Positions 1 through 11,171 of a stretch of 64,000 nt of DNA are shown here, one piece after another. The stretch spans positions 1,012,857 to 1,076,856 of the forward strand of contig JANVFP010000020.1 in assembly GCA_027919835.1 (NCBI GenBank), in the 5' to 3' direction. The notes under the pieces are model-generated. The model made no database searches, was not told the origin of the DNA, and saw nothing but the letters and a program-made list of their open reading frames with translations. Source of the DNA: Lentinula raphanica. Lineage: Eukaryota > Basidiomycota > Agaricomycetes > Agaricales > Omphalotaceae. Each line of letters starts with the position of its first letter. The stretch's first letter is position 1. The position numbers and the translations under genes are program-made.

Positions 1-272
1 GGCAGTGTAAGGAGTGCTGAAGTGGATGAATCTCTGTTTTTCGGTAGTACCGTCAGATTATGGATTTGGAAGTCGCGATCGACTAACCCTGTAACAGCTT
101 TTCTTTTAATCTCTTCGAGACTGCCGATATCCGACTCGTATTTTTCGGAAAGACGCAGAGGCATGAGGCGATCCACGAGACGGGATGCATACCAGAAAAA
201 CTCTCCAAGCTTCCCCATATTTCCCATGGCTTCCCGGTGGTCGATGTTAATCAAGTTCCAGTATTGCCCCAT
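1..272 (-). CDS. F-box-like protein, MGQYW family (partial, runs off left edge)
   Basis: The minus strand is open from an ATG at 270-272 to the window edge, about 90 codons. The product starts MGQYWNLINIDHREAM and closely matches the start of the next gene on the same strand (start at 2265), so the two are tandem paralogues. It shares the GKLGEFFW and VDRLMPLRLS blocks and ends in the STSALLTLP stretch that opens the F-box in the neighbour. The F-box itself lies beyond the edge. Proteins of this type are expanded in Agaricomycetes. An adaptor role for SCF ubiquitin ligases is a family inference only; nothing in the sequence names a substrate. Confidence 0.7.
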   Translation of the reverse strand, partial: MGQYWNLINIDHREAMGNMGKLGEFFWYASRLVDRLMPLRLSEKYESDIGSLEEIKRKAVTGLVDRDFQIHNLTVLPKNRDSSTSALLTL

Positions 273-867
273 GTTTTGTTGAGAGGTGGTAGGTGGGTGG
301 GTAGACTGAGAAAAGAAGCGGCAAGGATTAGTGTTTTTATGTATACGCTTGAGCCAGGCGCGCTTACTTATCGAATTATCGATGGTAATCGTAAATCTAC
401 ACGAGTTCATACTAACCGAGTGATATACATGCCGAAGCGCTGAAGCTGAAGTTCAAGGTTTCTTTGGAGCAGGAACTGGGTGTTATGGATGTTACATGAA
501 TAACATGAATAGTGTTCGAGCAGGCTGCACCCACGATACCTGGTTTTTTTTTCTGCAGAGATCACAGAACAGACTCCGTGAAAAAGAAGTATCCATTTCA
601 TCGTAGAGAAAGCTTTTAAAAAAGTCGTTCCACTGGCACTGGCTGCATGTTCTCCAAGATCACCAAGCTTTCGCACTCGGTCCACACGAGGCTATGTAGA
701 TGGGTTCAGCCTTCAGGAGAGCGCAAAGGTCCTACGCAACCGGTACGTACCATTTCACCCAGATCTTCGTCGACCTTGGTTTGCAAGCATTCCAACAGTT
801 CGATTATCATAGGTTGTGCTGGGGCTCAAAAGAGAGAAAGAGAAGGTAGTCATCAGAGTGAATCGTG

Positions 868-1020
868 TGAGCATCCCACGTAAGCCCGATCAACTCGATA
901 ATCCAAACGTTTTTTCTTTTCACCTCTTGTCGTCCTCCGTCGTTCGTCGGTCAAGGTTCTTAAGTGAAGAAGCATTAACTTGCTTCTTTCGTGCCTTCTC
1001 TTCTCGCTGCTTACTCCGTT
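868..1020. repeat. Duplicated promoter block (copy 1)
   Basis: About 150 bp resembling 2338-2495 with small indels, including the shared blocks GTGAGCATCCCACGTAAGCC and AAGCATTAACTTGCTTCTTT. Copy 2 is the intergenic region between the F-box-like gene and eIF2A. This copy has no eIF2A reading frame after it. The rest of 273-1239 shows no gene I can support. Confidence 0.7.
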
Positions 1021-1239
1021 GTTAGAAACAGAATGATTTTCAGCGGAACGAGCTACTGAGTTAGTGGAGAATGAGTTCGAGATTTGGTTTAGACCTGGGG
1101 CCACCCTTGGATACATTGAAAAGGCGAACGTCAATAGTGGTAGAGAATATCCGAGAAGTTTGAGACAAGCAGCGTAACACTTGCCCGCCCGCCCATTCGT
1201 TGCGCTGAACCCTTTTACGGTTGAGCTGCAGTTTTCCCG

Positions 1240-2265
1240 TCATTCCGACAACTCAGCGTCCCAACCTTCTTTATCCTCAATTTCCCTCAACTTCTGCATA
1301 ACATCAGCCGTGATATCCTTCCACTGATCCTTTTCATTCCCATGTTCCTCTTCGTGGATCGAGACCAGCGTGATATCGATTCTATCCCCTGCCCAAGGTC
1401 CTCTAATGAGCCACTCGCCTCCAGCCATGGAAACAGTAGGATCGTCCGAGCGTCCGATGACGCAGTAGATCATCTGTGTGAGATGACGCTTGCTGGACCT
1501 GGTCATGTATTCGCGTTTAGAGAGATTACGAACCATCCAGCCATCTCCTTCTGGTTTGTGAAGGATGAAATCTTTCCAGGTGAAGCAAATCCAATGTCGG
1601 AAGCGTGATGTCCTTGCACCTCGTTTAAGTTCTTTTCGGAGCTTCTTATTGGCTTCAACTCGTTCGTTTACGAACAAGGGGGAGACTTGGTTTAGGAAGG
1701 GTTCCGAATCGAAATCTTCAGCGGCTTCGTAGAGAGCTTGTCCGATATCTTGATTTTGGGTGTCGAGTCCTAGTTCTTCGATGTCTTGAGCGGAAAGCAT
1801 AGATGGAGGCAAGGTCCAAGCGTAGTCTCCGAGAAGAATGATACGACAACCGGCCCAGCGGTGTTGGTTGAGTTCGGAGGAGAGAGAGGAGTATCGAGCT
1901 TTGCTGGATAGATTCCACAGGAGCGTACAAGTCATAGAGAAGCAGAGGAGATTGAGATAATCGTCCGCTAAGTCTTCGATGATGAGGAGTAAGAGCTCGA
2001 TGGGGAGTGTGAGGAGAGCTGAAGTGGATGCTCTGTGTTTCGGTAGCAACATCAGATTATGGACTCGGAATTCGACTAGCCCTGGAATAGCTTTTCTTTT
2101 AGTCTTTTTGAAACTGACGATATCCGACTCGTATTCTTTGGAAAGACGGAGAGGCATGAGACGATCCACGAGAGGGGATGAATCCCAGAAAAACTCTCCA
2201 AGCTTCCCCATAACTCCCATGGCTTCCCGGTGGTCGATGTTGATGATGTTCCAGTATTGCCCCAT
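1240..2265 (-). CDS. F-box-like protein, MGQYW family
   Basis: Uninterrupted minus-strand reading frame of about 341 residues. The start is placed at MGQYWNIINIDHREAM because the paralogue at the window edge begins there; an in-frame ATG at 2328 would add 21 residues. An F-box-like motif follows near residues 85-125 (TLPIELLLLIIEDLADD, then LLCFSMTCTLLWNL). The C-terminal half is a charged, Trp-containing region (FRHWICFTWKDFILH) with no domain I recognise. In this family the F-box binds Skp1 in SCF ubiquitin ligases, but substrate and function are unknown. No intron is needed. The gene is divergent from eIF2A, with about 330 bp between the starts. Confidence 0.65.
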   Translation of the reverse strand: MGQYWNIINIDHREAMGVMGKLGEFFWDSSPLVDRLMPLRLSKEYESDIVSFKKTKRKAIPGLVEFRVHNLMLLPKHRASTSALLTLPIELLLLIIEDLADDYLNLLCFSMTCTLLWNLSSKARYSSLSSELNQHRWAGCRIILLGDYAWTLPPSMLSAQDIEELGLDTQNQDIGQALYEAAEDFDSEPFLNQVSPLFVNERVEANKKLRKELKRGARTSRFRHWICFTWKDFILHKPEGDGWMVRNLSKREYMTRSSKRHLTQMIYCVIGRSDDPTVSMAGGEWLIRGPWAGDRIDITLVSIHEEEHGNEKDQWKDITADVMQKLREIEDKEGWDAELSE

Positions 2266-2337
2266 TTTTTGCTTGAAAAGTGGTGGTAGACTGACAAAAG
2301 AAGCGGCAAGCAACTTTGTGCTAGTCATGGAATCGTG

Positions 2338-2495
2338 TGAGCATCCCACGTAAGCCCGATCAACTCGATAATCCAGTGCCACACGTTTTTTTCTTTTTGC
2401 ACCTCTTGTCCGTCCTCCGTCGTTCGTCGTTCAGGGTTTTTCAAGTCAAGAAGCATTAACTTGCTTCTTTTCTGCCTTCTCTCCTCGCTGCTTTA
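2338..2495. promoter_or_regulatory. Bidirectional intergenic region, duplicated at 868-1020
   Basis: Intergenic stretch between the divergent F-box-like gene and eIF2A, pyrimidine-rich on the plus strand close to the eIF2A start. A near copy sits at 868-1020. A shared promoter role is inferred from gene orientation; no defined factor site was recognised. Confidence 0.45.
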
Positions 2496-2598
2496 CTCGT
2501 TCCTCCTTCGGGTTCCTCTTCTTGGCCTGGCTTTCGCGAAACAAAAACATACAAAAAAGAAGGAAATCGATTTTTGAATCAAAGAAAAGTCGAAGGAA

Positions 2599-4976
2599 AT
2601 GGCATCGCAGATATCTCAACAGTATGCCTGTGAGTTCTTGATATCTTCCGAAATTCGATTAGCTTTACTGAGACGGCAAACGTTAGACCGCGCACAAAAA
2701 TCGCTGGCTCTAATTGGCCCTTCGCCAACTTACGAGTCTGTACCGGGTTTCATACCGCCTGGACCTGAAGTTGCGGCGAGAACGTACGCGTATAGCGTTG
2801 ATGGAAGATTATACGCTTACGCACTGCCAACTTGGTGAGTGGCTCTGCTTGTTACTGTTTTCAGTTGAAACTAAACGATTGTCCCTCTCAGCGTGCGTAT
2901 CTTCCAAGCTGAAGGTGCTCAGCTCCTCACAGAGCTTGAACTTCCCAACATCATCGAACTTTCCTTCTCCCCTCGAGGAACGTACCTATCTACCTGGGAA
3001 CGCCCCATGAAGATCGAACCCCCAAAGACGCCTCTGCTCCTCAGCAACAACACAAAAACCTCCGCATCTTCTCTGTCTCCACCGCCGAGGAACTCGTCTC
3101 GTTCAGCCAAAAGTCGCAAGATGGCTGGGATGTCCAATACACGATTACCGAATCCCATGCGATCAGACTGGTGGGGCAGGAGGTTCAGGTGTGGAGGCCT
3201 ACGCAGTGGAAGGAGGGGGTGGTGGCTAGGTTAAAAGTAGAAGGAGCGACAAAAGCTTCGGTTAGCCCGGGTTTGATGAATCCTGCTGTGGCCGTTTTTG
3301 TCGGAGAGAAGAAGGGGGCACCGGCGAGCATCAAAGTTTACGCTCTCCTCTCCCTTTCTCTTTCTCCTACTCCTCCTCTGCCCACTTGTCAAAAATCCTT
3401 CTTCAAAGCCGACAGATGTACTCTCAAATGGAACCCTCTTGGCACTCAGCTCCTCCTCCTCACCCAGACCGACGTCGACAACACCAACAAATCCTACTAC
3501 GGCGAAACGTCCTTGTACGTCCTCAGTGCCGCCGGGAACTTTGACTGTAGGGTAACGTTGGACAAGGAAGGACCGATCCATGATTTCGCATGGAGTCCCA
3601 ACTCGAAAGAGTTTGGTGTCGTGTACGGGTACATGCCTGCAAAAGCTGTGCTGTTCGACCAACGGGTCAGAGCTGTACACGATTTCGGCTCTGGACCACA
3701 GAACTACATCTCATTCAACCCCCAAGGCAGGCTCCTCGTTCTCGCTGGCTTCGGTAACCTCGCAGGCAAGACCGACGTCTACGACCGTCGGACACTGAGC
3801 AAACTCTGCACCATCGACGCCCCGAACACCTCCCACTGCGAATGGAGCCCAGACGGCCGCTTCCTCCTCACCGCCACGCTCAGCCCACGACTCAGAGTCG
3901 ACAACGGGATCAAGATCTGGTACTGTACCGGCCAACTCGTCCATGTCCAGCTCATCGAGGAGCTATACCAAGTTTCGTGGAGACCTATCCCCGTCGACAA
4001 CGTTCCTTCGTTCCACGCCCAAGGTCCCGTGGGTGGACTCGCACCCCAGCCGCATTCGTCCGTAGCAGAGTACTACCAGAACCAAAAAGGCGGATCGGCC
4101 ACGCCTGGGGCGGGGATGGACGGGACACCGGTGAAGCCTGCAGGGGCGTATAGACCGCCTGGGGCACGAGGGAACGCGACCCCGGCGATATTCAAACGCG
4201 AGGACGAGGGTGGGACGCCATCTGGGGGGAACACACCGTCGAGAGGGTATAGTCGGAGTCCGGCTCCGCCTGGGTCTGCGTCGTCGGTGAATGCGCCCCA
4301 GTTGGGGTATGGACAGGGCAGAGGAGGGAGGTATGTTCCTGGGGCTCCGCCACCGCAGAAGAATGGGAATGAGACTCCGTCCAGGCCTGGGTCAGGATCT
4401 TTGGGTAGGCAGGGGAGTCAAGGTCAAGAGGGTCAGCAAGGACAGGGAGGGAGAAAGAGGAACAAGGGTGGGAAGAATAAGGATAGGGAGAATAAGGGCG
4501 CTGGGAAGGAGAAGGAAATGGAGAAGCAGGAGGAAAAGAAGGGAAAGAGAGGAACGGACAAGGACGACAACAACAGCCCAAAAATCAAAATACCCATGCG
4601 AATGGAAAGAAACCCGGTTCGATTGATCTCAACGGAGTGAATAACGGTAAAATGGCCTCTGTGAATGGCAAGACGACTCCGGGGCTTACACCGATCGATA
4701 CTTCGACGTTGACTCCGGTCACACCTGGATTGGATAGTGCATTGGATCCGATTGCGAAGAAGGTTCGGAATTTGAACAAGAAGGTAAGGTCTTTTGATGG
4801 TCTATCTATCTACGTGAAATATTTACTTGTTTCTCGTTACAGATCAAGGCAATTGAGGAGCTCAAAGAGAAAGCGAAGCGGGGAGAGAGACTCGAGGCGA
4901 CACAGATGAAGAAAATTGAGGGCGAGGTGGAGATCAGGAAGGAGCTTGCGGCGCTAGGTCAATCTGCTCCTTTGTA
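2599..4976 (+). CDS. eIF2A: Eukaryotic translation initiation factor 2A
   Basis: Three exons: 2599-2834, 2892-4783 and 4843-4976, with introns GTGAGT..CAG and GTAAGG..CAG. The product matches eIF2A throughout: SPRGTYLSTWERP, then VGQEVQVWRP, FFKADRCTLKWNP, PIHDFAWSPNSKEFGVVYG, VLAGFGNLAGK, CEWSPDGRFLLTATLSPRLR and NGIKIWYCTGQLVH in the beta-propeller. A Gly/Pro/Lys-rich linker and the C-terminal helix (PIAKKVRNLNKK, then IKAIEELKEKAKRGERL) follow. eIF2A is a WD-type factor that helps deliver initiator tRNA in non-canonical initiation. Exon 2 needs two frame changes: one missing C in the C5 run at 3019-3023, and one missing A in the A5 run near 4573-4577. Conservation continues on both sides of each, so assembly error is more likely than a dead gene. 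Confidence 0.9.
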
Positions 4977-6068
4977 AGATCTACTCCTCACACACACACG
5001 AATGTCCTTTGTGTTTGGCACCCTTCAAGTTCGTACACACTCAAGGGACTTGATTAATGAAAGAGATGACCTATAGATTTTCCTTGAATAATATATCTCT
5101 AATCTCCAATACCTCCCTCGCTTTGACTACTTGCCCCTCCGCTGTGCTTCTGTATCCTTGCTGTCTTCTGTCTACGCTATCTCTATTCGAACCTTTTTCT
5201 CATCTACCGTTCGCGATTGTACGCGGCTCAAAAGCGCGTATGTATTGCTACAGCCCAGCTCATCATCATCTAGACAACCACTGAACTCACTCAGGTCACA
5301 GCGATAGCGGTGAGTTTCGACATGATTATACGTTCAAGAGCGCGCTACGCAGTGAAAATAGCGACGTTTGTCTCCTGCGAGACACTGAGGTACTATTATG
5401 ATTTCTCTATAAATTGTACTACAGGTTCGAATAATGGCGTCTCTGCTGTAGACAAAGTAGTAGGAGATTCGATCGGTGTTGCGACAGATGCAGGATCTGT
5501 AAATGCGATAAATGGAGGTGGAGGCGGGTATAACGGATAATGTATACTTTCGAGGATGGTTGCAATAAGACTAACGTACCGTAATGCAAATACAAGCCTC
5601 AGATAAAGGCCTAGAGAGAGAGTACTTCAGAATACAGCCACAATCAGCAGGGTAAGACCGACATCGGAAACCGTAGAGAGCGAGTCATGGATCTGGAGCT
5701 GAAACGCCTGATAGTATAACCGACGAGAGAAGAAAGTTTGGAACTTGGAAGACCACTGGCGAAAGTCCTCAAAAGCGAGGTAGGACCAAGGTCAAAAGGC
5801 TCTGCAGAAGAACAAGGAACTTGGGAAGCGAGGTGAGAAGTCTCGGAGCGGAGGATCGAATGTCATTTTCGTTAGATGGTTGGACACGAAAGGACTTGTA
5901 AGAAGGTAGTTGACGTTGAAGTTGAAGACGAGGAAGGTATTGAGAGATAGTCAAGGGTTGCCATTCCTCGAGTCAAGGGTTGCCATTCCTCCTGCATTCC
6001 TCGAACAATCGGAAAACAAAAGCGCTCAACTGACATAATTCTGATTTCTAATACTTTCCCACGTCTAT
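4977..6068. other. Intergenic, no gene recognised
   Basis: About 1.1 kb between the convergent eIF2A and Old Yellow Enzyme genes. Only short, unrelated open frames without splice-supported extension were seen, so it is taken as 3' untranslated and intergenic sequence. Confidence 0.5.
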
Positions 6069-7329
6069 CTACGCTGACGCGAAAGGATAATCGATGTATC
6101 CCTTTCCACTCTCGTCTCCTCCATAGAACGTATTTCTATCATATTCAGACAATTCAATTTTATCCTTCAGCCGTAAAGGTAGATCAGGCTACAGATTAAT
6201 CAATCAGTATCTTGAACTACGAGGTCCATTGTCAAAACACTCACGTTCGATATAAACTGCCTTCCAAACGCAACCAGCAAGCCCTCTTTCTCAGCCAGCT
6301 TCAAAGCTGAATCGCGCGTAAACCCATCTGCGGCAACCACTGGTCGTGGGAACCAAGCATCCAGGAAAACCTCGTTAGATTCTTTAGGATCATCGAGAGC
6401 CCGCGATTGGATAAAGTGAAGGTACGCGAGATTAGGATGCTTCTCTTTCAACTGGGAAATGAGGTATGCAAACGTTGGAATGGGGTCTTTCATGCCCATA
6501 TCTTCAATACCTTATTAGCAAACAGATCACATCTTCAACGAAATCCTCACCTTGGTCTTTGCTCCACGGACTCAAACGAATCGCAGTCTTTTCCTCACCA
6601 ACTACTCTTGCAACCGCATCTACAACTTCCAATGCATATCGTACCCGATTCTTTATACTTCCCCCATATTCATCCGTACGATTGTTCGAAACATCTTCAA
6701 TGAACTGATCAATCAAGAATCCATTCGCACCATGCAGTTCCACCCCATCGAAACCTGCTCTATGTACTGCGTTCGCTGCAGCCTGTGCGAATTGCTCTAT
6801 ACTGGCTTGGATCTCCTCAATGGACATCTGTCGTGGGACTTCGCCTCCTGCCATGGGTATGTCTCCGGCACCAACGACGTCGTATGTCGCATCATAGGAT
6901 TTTATGACAGATAATTGCGCCGCGCGTCCCATTGCTGCTATCTGGAGATAGATATAACTTCCCTTTGCGTGCACCGCGCCCACTACCTGATGAACCAATC
7001 AAAATGAAATCATTAACCATTTGTCGGATACAATGAACGAGGCAAAATCGTACCTCTTTCCACGCAGCTATCTGCTCATCAGACCAAATGCCTGGCAGGC
7101 CAGGAAATCCCGTAGCCCTAGGACTGATCACGGCGCCCTCAGAAATCAAGAACGTTCCGGGAGTACTCGCGCGCTGGGAATAATATTCTTTCACTACTTT
7201 GAGTATCGAAGATGTCTTCGTCGTTCGGAGTCTCGTCATAGGGGCCATTACCACCCGATGTTCGAGTTGCATGTTGCCAACTCTGATTGGGGAGAAGAGT
7301 TTGGATGCACTGAGGGGTGTAGTAGACAT
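6069..7329 (-). CDS. Old Yellow Enzyme family NADPH dehydrogenase
   Basis: Four exons on the minus strand (7054-7329, 6551-6986, 6245-6501, 6069-6188) joined by 67-, 49- and 56-nt introns give 362 residues. Family landmarks appear in order: [20 protein letters not shown], with the FMN-contacting [37 protein letters not shown], with the His-x-x-Asn pair that binds the substrate oxygen; [40 protein letters not shown]; and the C-terminal DRNTFYGG. OYEs are FMN enzymes that reduce activated C=C bonds with NADPH. The physiological substrate is not indicated. The last exon ends YIDYPFASA, as expected for a complete family member. No link to the metabolite locus 16 kb away is evident. Confidence 0.92.
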
Positions 7330-7655
7330 CTCTGATCTCGAGTGGTTGTGTTTGAAAAGGCTGGAGAATATGCTGGGTAACTGGTGCGGTTTAATTCTAG
7401 TGTCCGCCTTTTATAGACATTTGCTAGTAGAGGGACGAGTCTTCGTGGCTTCCAGGTCTACGCTTACCAACCCAACATGAAGAGCCTGACAACTGTTTCC
7501 TGCTCACTAAGCCTAATATTTGTTTGTCGAAATATTCGCGATAGTTTCGGGATATGGACCATGGTTATGATTTGTAAGTCGAATCGTGGAGACTCGATAC
7601 CGTTGAAGACGAGCTACTTCTGCACTTCTCTCCAGGGGCTCGAATTCAAAAAGCC
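7330..7655. other. Intergenic, no gene recognised
   Basis: About 330 bp between the Old Yellow Enzyme start and the left end of the Harbinger element. It probably contains the OYE promoter. No specific site was recognised. Confidence 0.5.
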
Positions 7656-7893
7656 TAAGGGCCTATTCGGATGCCCGAGGTTTTTTAAAAACCGTCAAAT
7701 ATTTCCATTTTAGGTAGCATTTTCACGACCTTAGTTACCGTTAATAAAATTATTTGACCGACGAAAAACCTTGACTGTTCGGATGGTCCGTCGCATCAAA
7801 ATGCCATCGATAGCAGTATGTGGGCATTTCGGCGCAGATTTTGCTCATTTTTTTGCTTTCTTTCTTCATTTCCCCCATCTTCTTTCATTCCCA

Positions 7894-9390
7894 ATGGCTG
7901 CTTCTGCTCCTTCAGGCCCTGCTCCAGTCTCTAATGCAGTTGTTCTCACATCTGAGACTCCTGATCTTGGTGCTCAATGTGTTTGGACTCAACAAGTTGA
8001 TGATTCCATCACTAATTACCTTGATCAAGTCAAGAAGGAGCAGAACCGCACCCGGAATGTCTTTCCTGCAGCTGTGTGGACTTCTCTTGGGCAACATCTT
8101 GTAGCTCTTGGACATCAGAGCTATACAAATGAGCAGCTCAGAGATCGTTTGCGCTTTGTGAGTATATTCTCTTGTAATTTTTGCATGTACTGAATTGATC
8201 ACAGATTATGAAGCACAACCGTAGCCTCAGTCATACCACAGTGATACCAGCAGCCCCAGTTCCAGATAGTTCCCTATCTTCTACTCAAACTGATATCATT
8301 CCTCTCTCTACCTTCACATCTTCTGCTGTCTCTGCTTCTCCTATGTTGTCTGTCCCAGATCGTGCTGCTTGGAATTTTTCTTCTGAGGCAGCTCTTATTG
8401 CCTTTCTTGTAAAGTCCAAGGAGGATGGTCTCATGTCAGAGAACAATTTTAAGAACAAGGTCTACACACAGGCAGCTACTCATCTTGTGACATTGGGATT
8501 TAACTTCAAGAGTGCTCAAGTGAAGTCCCGATGGACCCGTGTATGTTTTTTTGTTCCAATAAAATTTATTGAGCCTCACATATTATCAAATCCGATCTAG
8601 TTCAAAGCTGAGTTCAAGATCGTCGCGAAGCTTCGAACTTTGTCAGGTTTTGGTTGGGATCATGCCCGCAGTATGGTGATCGCAACTGATCAAGTTTGGG
8701 AAGCCTATCTTCAGGTTAGTGTCAACTATAGCTATTTGTTAATATTTTTAATTTGATTTGTAATTAGGGACATTCGAAAGCTCGCCCTTTTCGCAAAAGC
8801 CCTTTCCCTCATTATGATGATATTGCTGCTATGGTCGGGCACAGTGCCGCCACGGGAGTGATGGCTTTGTCTTCTGAAAACTCAGCACAGAATCTTCAGC
8901 ATGAGGATTCCGAGTCTTCAGGTGACAATGATGAGGAGGATAAGTCGGATTCGGACTCTCCTGATCCCAATCCCAAAGCCTCCAAGGTATGTAATATTTT
9001 TCACAGTCAATGCTATATTAATTCCAAAATATTTCAATACAGAAACGTCATGCTATTCCTCCCGTTACACCTGCTCGAAAGCGGGTTCGCACTTCTGCTA
9101 GCGCTCAGGCCCTTGAAAGCATGTCTTCTGCAGTCACTACGTTGACAGATGGACTTGCGAGTGGTTCATTGCTCGCACTTCCTAGTACTGACTCGCCAGC
9201 CAAGAAGCGAGAGGCCTTTGATGTTGTACGTGCTGAAGAAGGTCTGTCTCCGTATTCTCTTGCCAAGGCTCGTCGTGTTTTCCGTGGAAGTGGTGAACTT
9301 GCACGGGAATATCTGAGCTTTGATTCCACAAAAGAAGCAGAGATCTCTGCTCGTCATCTTTGGCTTGTGGATGAAATGGAAAGGGTTTAG
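7894..9390 (+). CDS. Myb/SANT-like DNA-binding protein of the Harbinger element
   Basis: Five exons (7894-8157, 8205-8540, 8601-8714, 8768-8986, 9043-9390) encode 426 residues in one uninterrupted frame. The N-terminal module has the Trp/Leu pattern of Myb/SANT-like domains: CVWTQQVDDSITNYLDQV, then VFPAAVWTSLGQHLVALG. A second similar module follows: AAWNFSSEAALIAFLVKS, then KVYTQAATHLVTLGFNFKSA and VKSRWTRFKAEFKIV. An acidic Ser/Asp/Glu stretch and a basic segment (ARKRVRTSAS) come next. In PIF/Harbinger elements such proteins bind the transposase and the ends and assist nuclear entry. The start is the ATG after a pyrimidine-rich leader; an upstream in-frame ATG at 7801 and a TTG are less likely. 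Confidence 0.88.
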
Positions 9391-9602
9391 TTCATATTCA
9401 CTCCTTTTGATATCATTGATCATTTTTAATATAGGCTCATTTAATTAACTACATAATAGTCGCTCTTTACCGTATATACTTGGGAAAGTTTAAAGTTGTT
9501 ACTGTGTTTTGGAATAACATGTTTATTCAATCAAAGAAAGTGGGTAAAAATGAAAGTAAGTTTTAAGAAAAGGAAAGGTATATGGCAAGTATTCAAACTT
9601 GA

Positions 9603-10972
9603 TCAAACAAGTCCACGCCGATGGATTTCCTCCAAGTAATCCGACCACATCTTCTCTGCAATTTGATCACGAACTGCAGAGGCATGTGCAATCTCCTGTC
9701 TAGAAATCCCAGATGCAGCCTGGGGACCATCTTCATGGGAATTGGATACCAGGAGTTCACGTACTGTTGGAAGTTGGAGTGGAGTCGTAGGAGGATCATT
9801 AAAAATGATGAAGTTATGGAGAACAGCAATAGCCAATGGAATAAGGCTCTGAGTCTTGAGAGTGTACTCAGAACATTCCCGTACGATCCGCCACCGTCTT
9901 TTGATAACTCCAAATATCCGTTCAATAACATTTCGGAGCTGTGCATGACGCAAGTTGAATAGCTCTTCTTTGTTACATGGACTGATAAATATTGAAAATA
10001 TCACATGAATATCCATGGAGATAGCTATGATCATGACATACCGAACAGCAGCAGCTTCCCATTCCTTCAAATGATAACGGATATTTCGATATGGCACAAG
10101 AAGTTTATCGCAAAGTGGAAAACCTGCATCAGCAACATAAAACTTGCCATCAGGAATATTGAAACCTTTGCTAGTGGCCTCCTCGAATAGATAACCATCA
10201 GCAACACTACCTTCCCATCCAGAGAGCACATATGTGAAAACCATATCCCAATCACATGCTGCAAGAACATTCTGGGACAAATTTCCAGAGCGATCACGAT
10301 AGGGAAACCGCATAGAGGCAGGAGGTCGGATGTGGATATGACTACCATCAAGAGCTCCCAGGCAGTCCTTGAAATATGGAAAGAACTTTGGGTTCTCGGA
10401 AATTACTCAATGCACAGTATCTGGTTTGGGAAGGCATATGTATCTGGCACGGAATGTGTCAGAGACCAATGCATTGAGAACATCATGAAAGTTTCTACAA
10501 AATGAATGATCATCAATTACCAGTTATTTAGGAGTAAAGAAACACACCGAGAAACTGTTTCAAGGCTTCGCTGAAATCTCTCTGCAACTTTACGGACAGA
10601 GAGATTGGTGACAGATTGAAAAAGAAATGTAGCAACCATTTCCTTGATGTCAACAAAGCGACGCCCCTTTAATCCACCTTCTTTCTGAAGTTCTCTCTTC
10701 AACTTCCGGAATACATGCTGCTGAACTCCCAAAGTGTACAACATGCGCTCCGAGTGCCCCTGTTCAAGCTCTGCAACCCATTGAGCACCAGTGAGACTAG
10801 AGGTATGATAAGGCTCAGGATTTAATTGCTTGTACATCACTGAATGAGCACCTGCAACAGCAGTTACAGTAGTGATCACAGCAGCAATCAGAGCACATCG
10901 ACGACGAGTTTGAGCTTGAGAATGAGAAAGAGAATGAGGAGGTTGATTGGGAGGTGCTCGGGACCTTACCAT
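9603..10972 (-). pseudogene. Harbinger DDE transposase with one nonsense codon
   Basis: Three exons (10548-10972, 10042-10494, 9603-9981) encode 418 codons. The N-terminal part has the helix-turn-helix of DDE_Tnp_4 transposases (LSVRKVAERFQRSLETVSR). The catalytic acids lie in GALDGSHI (Asp), VADAGFPLCDKLL (Asp) and NVIERIFGVIKRRW (Glu), so the DDE triad is intact. In exon 2 the codon after DTVH is TGA (near 10406), immediately before VISENPKFF, and conservation continues on both sides. A single nonsense change, or a sequencing error, is therefore the only visible damage. Frame and splice phases are otherwise consistent. The gene converges on the Myb/SANT-like gene. Confidence 0.85.
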
Positions 10973-11171
10973 CGATGGTGGTAGCACGGTTACAAGCACT
11001 GTGCAGCCTCATGTACTGTGCATGTATATTTGCCGGAGTTCCGGCATTCTCGCGGCACTTTCAAAGTTGACGGTTTTCAGAAATCGGTATATTCTCACAC
11101 TCGGCTAATTCTCTACTAGTAAAAAAGTTAACCGTTACATAAAAAACCTGTGGCATCCGAATGGAACCTAA

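Larger units (their letters stand above)
7656..11171. mobile_element. Harbinger/PIF-type DNA transposon, with TAA target duplication
   Basis: The element spans 7659-11168 (3510 bp). It is flanked by TAA at 7656-7658 and 11169-11171, the usual 3-bp target duplication of PIF/Harbinger. The outer 17 bases are inverted repeats matching at 14 of 17 positions (core ATTCGGATGCC), and similarity continues inward through AGGTTTTTTA. It carries the two genes expected of the superfamily in convergent orientation: a Myb/SANT-like DNA-binding protein (+) and a DDE transposase (-). The transposase has one in-frame stop, so this copy may be non-autonomous. Confidence 0.93.

Noticed and set aside
5583..5960. 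Possible short minus-strand gene between eIF2A and the Old Yellow Enzyme
   Set aside because: A 61-codon frame with no recognisable features; more likely untranslated sequence.
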